Part shown: piece after piece, positions 13,780 to 17,657 of the stretch
How the letters are laid out: each line of letters starts with the position of its first letter
How positions within the stretch are numbered: the first letter of the stretch is position 1
DNA from: Bacillota bacterium
GTDB taxonomy: Bacteria; Bacillota; Clostridia; Lachnospirales; Lachnospiraceae
DNA length: 17,657 nt
Direction of reading: 5' to 3'
Assembly: GCA_023428885.1 (NCBI GenBank)
Contig: JAEYWQ010000164.1
Coordinates: 1-17,657 of the forward strand
Position numbers and translations under genes: made by a program
Notes under the pieces: generated by a model
Databases searched by the model: none
Told to the model about the DNA's origin: nothing
The model's input: the letters and a program-made list of their open reading frames with translations, nothing else

Positions 13780-16700
13780 CTATTCTTCGAAATCATCGGA
13801 CTCCGAATCACTGTAATCCATTACGCTGTCATCATCTTCAAACACATCAAAGACATCGCCTTCTTCCTCTGGAACAACCTCACGGTAACCAGCATCTTCA
13901 AAGCTCTCGTCATATTTGAAGTTATCTTCTTCAATATACTGCGTAAATTCAGTTTCGCCATAATCTATATTCTCTGTCATCTTAACTTCATTGCCTTGCT
14001 CATCAAGAACTGTTACATCAAGAGCAAGAGACTGAAGCTCTTTTAAAAGTACCTTAAAGGATTCTGGAATACCTGGTTCACTGATGTTATCACCTTTGAT
14101 AATAGCCTCATAAGTCTTAACACGTCCAGTTACATCATCCGATTTCACAGTTAAGATTTCCTGTAAGATATGAGCTGCACCATATGCTTCAAGAGCCCAA
14201 ACTTCCATTTCACCGAATCTCTGTCCACCGAACTGTGCTTTACCACCAAGTGGCTGCTGGGTAACAAGGGAGTAAGGACCAGTAGAACGAGCATGGATCT
14301 TATCATCTACCAAGTGGTGAAGTTTTAAGTAGTGCATGAAACCTACTGTTACAGCACCGTCAAAGTAATCTCCGGTTCTACCATCGCGAAGACGAACTTT
14401 ACCATCACGATTAATCGGAACGCCTTCCCATTGCTTTCTATATTCCTGATTCGTCATTAAGTAATTCATTAATTCAGGATCAAGTACATCCTCATATTTA
14501 GCTTTAAACTCATCAAGTGAAGTGTTAACATAATCGTTTGCTAATTCTAAGGTATCCATGATATCATACTCGTTTGCACCGTCGAATACTGGAGTGGATA
14601 CATTAAAGCCTAAAACTCTAGATGCAAGACTCAAGTGAATCTCAAGTACCTGACCAATGTTCATACGAGAAGGTACGCCCAATGGGTTTAATACGATATC
14701 AAGAGGACGACCATTTGGTAAGAATGGCATATCTTCTACTGGTAATACGCGGGAAACAACACCCTTGTTACCGTGACGACCAGCCATCTTATCACCAACC
14801 TGGATCTTTCTCTTCTGAGCAATGTATACGCGAACTGTCTGATTTACACCAGGAGATAATTCGTCACCATTCTCTCTTGTAAATACTTTAGCATCTACGA
14901 TAATACCATATTCTCCATGAGGTACACGTAAGGAAGTATCACGTACTTCTCTTGCTTTCTCTCCGAAGATGGCACGAAGTAATCTTTCTTCTGCAGTTAA
15001 TTCAGTCTCACCCTTAGGTGTTACCTTACCAACTAAGATATCTCCAGCACGAACTTCCGCACCAATACGAATGATACCTCTTTCATCAAGATCTTTTAAT
15101 GCATCATCACCAACACCAGGAACATCACGAGTGATTTCTTCTGGTCCGAGTTTTGTATCTCTAGATTCTGCTTCATATTCTTCAATATGAACAGAAGTAT
15201 AAACATCTTCTTGAACTAATCTTTCACTTAATAATACAGCATCTTCGTAATTGTAACCTTCCCATGTCATGAAACCGATTAATGGGTTCTTACCAAGAGC
15301 TAACTCACCATTGTCAGTGGATGGACCATCGGCAATAACTTCGCCTGCCTCTACATGATCACCTTTGACAACGATAGGTCTCTGATTGATACAAGTACCC
15401 TGGTTACTTCTTGAGAACTTCACAAGACGATAAGTGTCTTTTGTTAAATCATCATTCTTGATAATGATTTCACGGGAAGTTGCACGTTCAATCGTACCAG
15501 CTTTTTTAGCAACCACACAAACACCAGAGTCAACTGCTGTCTTTAATTCCATACCAGTACCAACTACTGGAGCTTCTGTAAATAACAATGGAACTGCCTG
15601 ACGCTGCATGTTAGATCCCATCAGCGCACGGTTCGCATCATCGTTTTGTAGGAAAGGAATCATTGCTGTCGCAACAGAGAATACCATCTTAGGAGAAACG
15701 TCCATTAAATCAATCTTTTGCTTCATATAAGAAGAAGTTTCCTCACGGTAACGACCAGAAACATTCGTATTAATGAAATGTCCTTCGCTGTCTAATGGCT
15801 CATTTGCCTGTGCAACAATATATTTATCCTCTTCGTCTGCTGTAAGGTAAACAACTTCATCGATAACCTTAGGATTCTGAGGATTAGATTTATCCACCTT
15901 ACGATAAGGCGCTTCCACAAATCCATACTGATTAATTCTAGCGTAAGAAGCTAAGGAGTTAATCAGACCGATGTTAGGACCTTCAGGAGTCTCGATAGGA
16001 CACATTCTTCCATAGTGAGAATAATGAACGTCTCGAACTTCGAAGCCCGCTCTATCACGGCTCAAACCACCAGGTCCGAGGGCGGATAAACGTCTCTTAT
16101 GAGTTAACTCACCAAGTGGATTATTCTGATCCATAAACTGTGACAACTGAGAACTTCCAAAGAACTCCTTCACAGCCGCAGTTACTGGTTTAATGTTAAT
16201 TAAGGATTGAGGGCTAACGCCTTCTAGATCTTGAGTTGTCATTCTTTCGCGAACAACACGTTCCATTCTGGATAAACCAATACGATACTGGTTCTGTAAT
16301 AACTCACCTACCGCACGAATACGACGGTTTCCTAAGTGATCGATATCATCAGCATTACCAATGCCAAATTCCAGATGCATGTTATAGTTAATGGATGCAA
16401 AGATATCATCTACTGTGATATGTTTTGGAATTAAGTCTGCGTTGTGCTTAATGATTGCTTCACGAAGTTCTTCATCAGAAGAGCAGGAATCTAAGATGGT
16501 ACGAAGAGCTGGATAATAAACCTCTTCCGTAATTCCAAGTTCTTCTTTGTCTATATTGACATACTCACTAATGTCAACCATTAAGTTAGTAAGAATCTTA
16601 ATATTCTTTTCTTCACCCTGAACCCAGATTGACTTAACAGCCTTATTCTGGATACGCACTGCCAATTCCTCAGTAATAAGGTCTCCAGCTTCAGCAATGA

Positions 16701-17616
16701 TTTCACCAGTTGTCTCATCAACAACTGCTTCAGCTAAATGCAGACCTACAACACGGTTCTTTAATGCTAACTTCTTGTTAAACTTAAAGCGTCCAACCTT
16801 AGCAAGGTCGTATCTTCTAGCATCGAAGAACATACTATGAATAAGAGATTCAGCGCTTTCTACAGATAATGGTTCACCTGGACGAAGCTTTTTATATAAC
16901 TCAAGAAGACCATCTTGATAATTATCGGATGGGTCTTTTGCGAAACTTGCTAAAATTTTTGGCTCTTCACCAAACATCTCCGTAATCTCTGCATTGGTTC
17001 CAACACCAAGAGCACGAAGTAAAACTGTGATAGGCACTTTTCTATTTCTATCCACACGAACGTAAAATACATCATTAGAGTCTGTTTCATACTCTAACCA
17101 AGCACCACGGTTCGGAATAACTGTACTTGAGTGTAATGTCTTACCGACTTTATCATGTTGAATTGCATAATAAATTCCAGGGGAACGTACTAACTGGCTA
17201 ACGATAACACGCTCTGCTCCATTAATTACGAAGGTACCTGTTTCGGTCATTAATGGTAAATCACCCATGAAGATATCATGTTCATTGATTTCATCGTTTT
17301 CTTTGTTACGAAGTCGAACTTTTACTTTCAACGGAGCCGCATAAGTTGCATCTCTTTCCTTGCACTCTTCAATCGAATACTTGACATCATCTTCACAAAG
17401 TTGAAAGCTAACAAACTCGAGGCTAAGATGGTCACTGTAATCTTCGATCGGCGAAATATCATCGAACACTTCATTTAGACCTTCCTCCAAAAACCACTTG
17501 TAGGAATCCTTCTGAACTTCAATGAGATTAGGCATTTCAAGTACTTCTTTTTGCTTTGAATAGCTCATTCTTACGCCTTTTCCAATCTTAATAGGACGTA
17601 TTCTGTTTTTATCCAT
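13780..17616 (-). CDS. rpoB: DNA-directed RNA polymerase subunit beta
   Basis: This is the second largest RNA polymerase subunit, 1278 residues from ATG 17616. The start is chosen because AAGGGGTG lies 9 bases upstream; an in-frame GTG at 17628 is part of that site and would add four residues. The rifampicin pocket (GSSQLSQFMDQNNPLGELTH and following) keeps the usual sensitive-type residues: Q493, D496, H506 and S511, matching E. coli Q513, D516, H526 and S531. The active-site segment GDKMAGRHGNKG and the C-terminal GGKAQFGGQRFGEMEVWALE are intact. Compared with B. subtilis RpoB (1193 residues) it has a long acidic tail, with 28 Asp/Glu in the last 67 residues. The upstream neighbour, probably rplL, lies outside the window. 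rpoC follows after 20 bases. Confidence 0.98.
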   Translation of the reverse strand: MDKNRIRPIKIGKGVRMSYSKQKEVLEMPNLIEVQKDSYKWFLEEGLNEVFDDISPIEDYSDHLSLEFVSFQLCEDDVKYSIEECKERDATYAAPLKVKVRLRNKENDEINEHDIFMGDLPLMTETGTFVINGAERVIVSQLVRSPGIYYAIQHDKVGKTLHSSTVIPNRGAWLEYETDSNDVFYVRVDRNRKVPITVLLRALGVGTNAEITEMFGEEPKILASFAKDPSDNYQDGLLELYKKLRPGEPLSVESAESLIHSMFFDARRYDLAKVGRFKFNKKLALKNRVVGLHLAEAVVDETTGEIIAEAGDLITEELAVRIQNKAVKSIWVQGEEKNIKILTNLMVDISEYVNIDKEELGITEEVYYPALRTILDSCSSDEELREAIIKHNADLIPKHITVDDIFASINYNMHLEFGIGNADDIDHLGNRRIRAVGELLQNQYRIGLSRMERVVRERMTTQDLEGVSPQSLINIKPVTAAVKEFFGSSQLSQFMDQNNPLGELTHKRRLSALGPGGLSRDRAGFEVRDVHYSHYGRMCPIETPEGPNIGLINSLASYARINQYGFVEAPYRKVDKSNPQNPKVIDEVVYLTADEEDKYIVAQANEPLDSEGHFINTNVSGRYREETSSYMKQKIDLMDVSPKMVFSVATAMIPFLQNDDANRALMGSNMQRQAVPLLFTEAPVVGTGMELKTAVDSGVCVVAKKAGTIERATSREIIIKNDDLTKDTYRLVKFSRSNQGTCINQRPIVVKGDHVEAGEVIADGPSTDNGELALGKNPLIGFMTWEGYNYEDAVLLSERLVQEDVYTSVHIEEYEAESRDTKLGPEEITRDVPGVGDDALKDLDERGIIRIGAEVRAGDILVGKVTPKGETELTAEERLLRAIFGEKAREVRDTSLRVPHGEYGIIVDAKVFTRENGDELSPGVNQTVRVYIAQKRKIQVGDKMAGRHGNKGVVSRVLPVEDMPFLPNGRPLDIVLNPLGVPSRMNIGQVLEIHLSLASRVLGFNVSTPVFDGANEYDIMDTLELANDYVNTSLDEFKAKYEDVLDPELMNYLMTNQEYRKQWEGVPINRDGKVRLRDGRTGDYFDGAVTVGFMHYLKLHHLVDDKIHARSTGPYSLVTQQPLGGKAQFGGQRFGEMEVWALEAYGAAHILQEILTVKSDDVTGRVKTYEAIIKGDNISEPGIPESFKVLLKELQSLALDVTVLDEQGNEVKMTENIDYGETEFTQYIEEDNFKYDESFEDAGYREVVPEEEGDVFDVFEDDDSVMDYSDSESDDFEE

Positions 17617-17657
17617 TGACGTTTTCACCCCTTGAAATTTTTTTCTTTTTATATAAT

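Noticed and set aside
1..17657. CRISPR array, insertion sequence, tRNA or rRNA
   Set aside because: No regularly spaced direct repeats, transposase motifs, or recognisable tRNA/rRNA sequences were seen on either strand.

Overview
The window reads as AT-rich DNA from a low-GC, Gram-positive, plant-polysaccharide-degrading clostridium. The best guess is a Lachnospiraceae member of the Lachnoclostridium (Clostridium) phytofermentans type. This is inferred from the RpoB/RpoC sequences, strong AGGAGG ribosome binding sites, low GC and the galactan-utilisation genes; no species assignment is proven. Every gene recognised lies on the minus strand, so the order of transcription runs from high to low coordinates.

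The right part (about 9,930-17,616) holds rpoB and rpoC, the beta and beta' subunits of RNA polymerase, 20 bases apart. They close with a textbook intrinsic terminator (12-bp stem, 7 T). Both subunits end in unusually long tails rich in acidic and aromatic residues.

The middle part (about 550-9,850) is a six-gene beta-1,4-galactan (type I arabinogalactan / pectin side-chain) utilisation operon. In transcription order it holds a LacI-family regulator, an ABC solute-binding lipoprotein, two MalF/MalG-type permeases, a cytoplasmic GH35 beta-galactosidase and a surface-located GH53 endo-galactanase with a C-terminal carbohydrate-binding region. The predicted pathway is as follows. GH53 cuts galactan outside the cell, the lipoprotein and permeases import galacto-oligosaccharides, and GH35 releases galactose inside. 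The layout matches Bacillus subtilis ganSPQAB, but with GH35 where Bacillus has a GH42 enzyme. No ATPase gene is present, so a shared MsmX/MalK-type ATPase encoded elsewhere is expected.

Regulatory structure is rich. A sigma-A-like promoter precedes the lacI-type gene. Two matching palindromes of the form GCGCAA-N4-TTGCGC flank it, one of them over the predicted transcription start, and a related core lies just before the binding-protein gene. Hairpins occupy the lacI/binding-protein gap and the binding-protein/permease gap. A complete intrinsic terminator stands directly before the GH53 ribosome binding site, suggesting that GH53 is made by read-through.

The left end (1-403) holds the 5' part of a PAP2-family membrane phosphatase gene with its own promoter, cut by the window edge. 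No tRNA, rRNA, insertion sequence or CRISPR array was seen.
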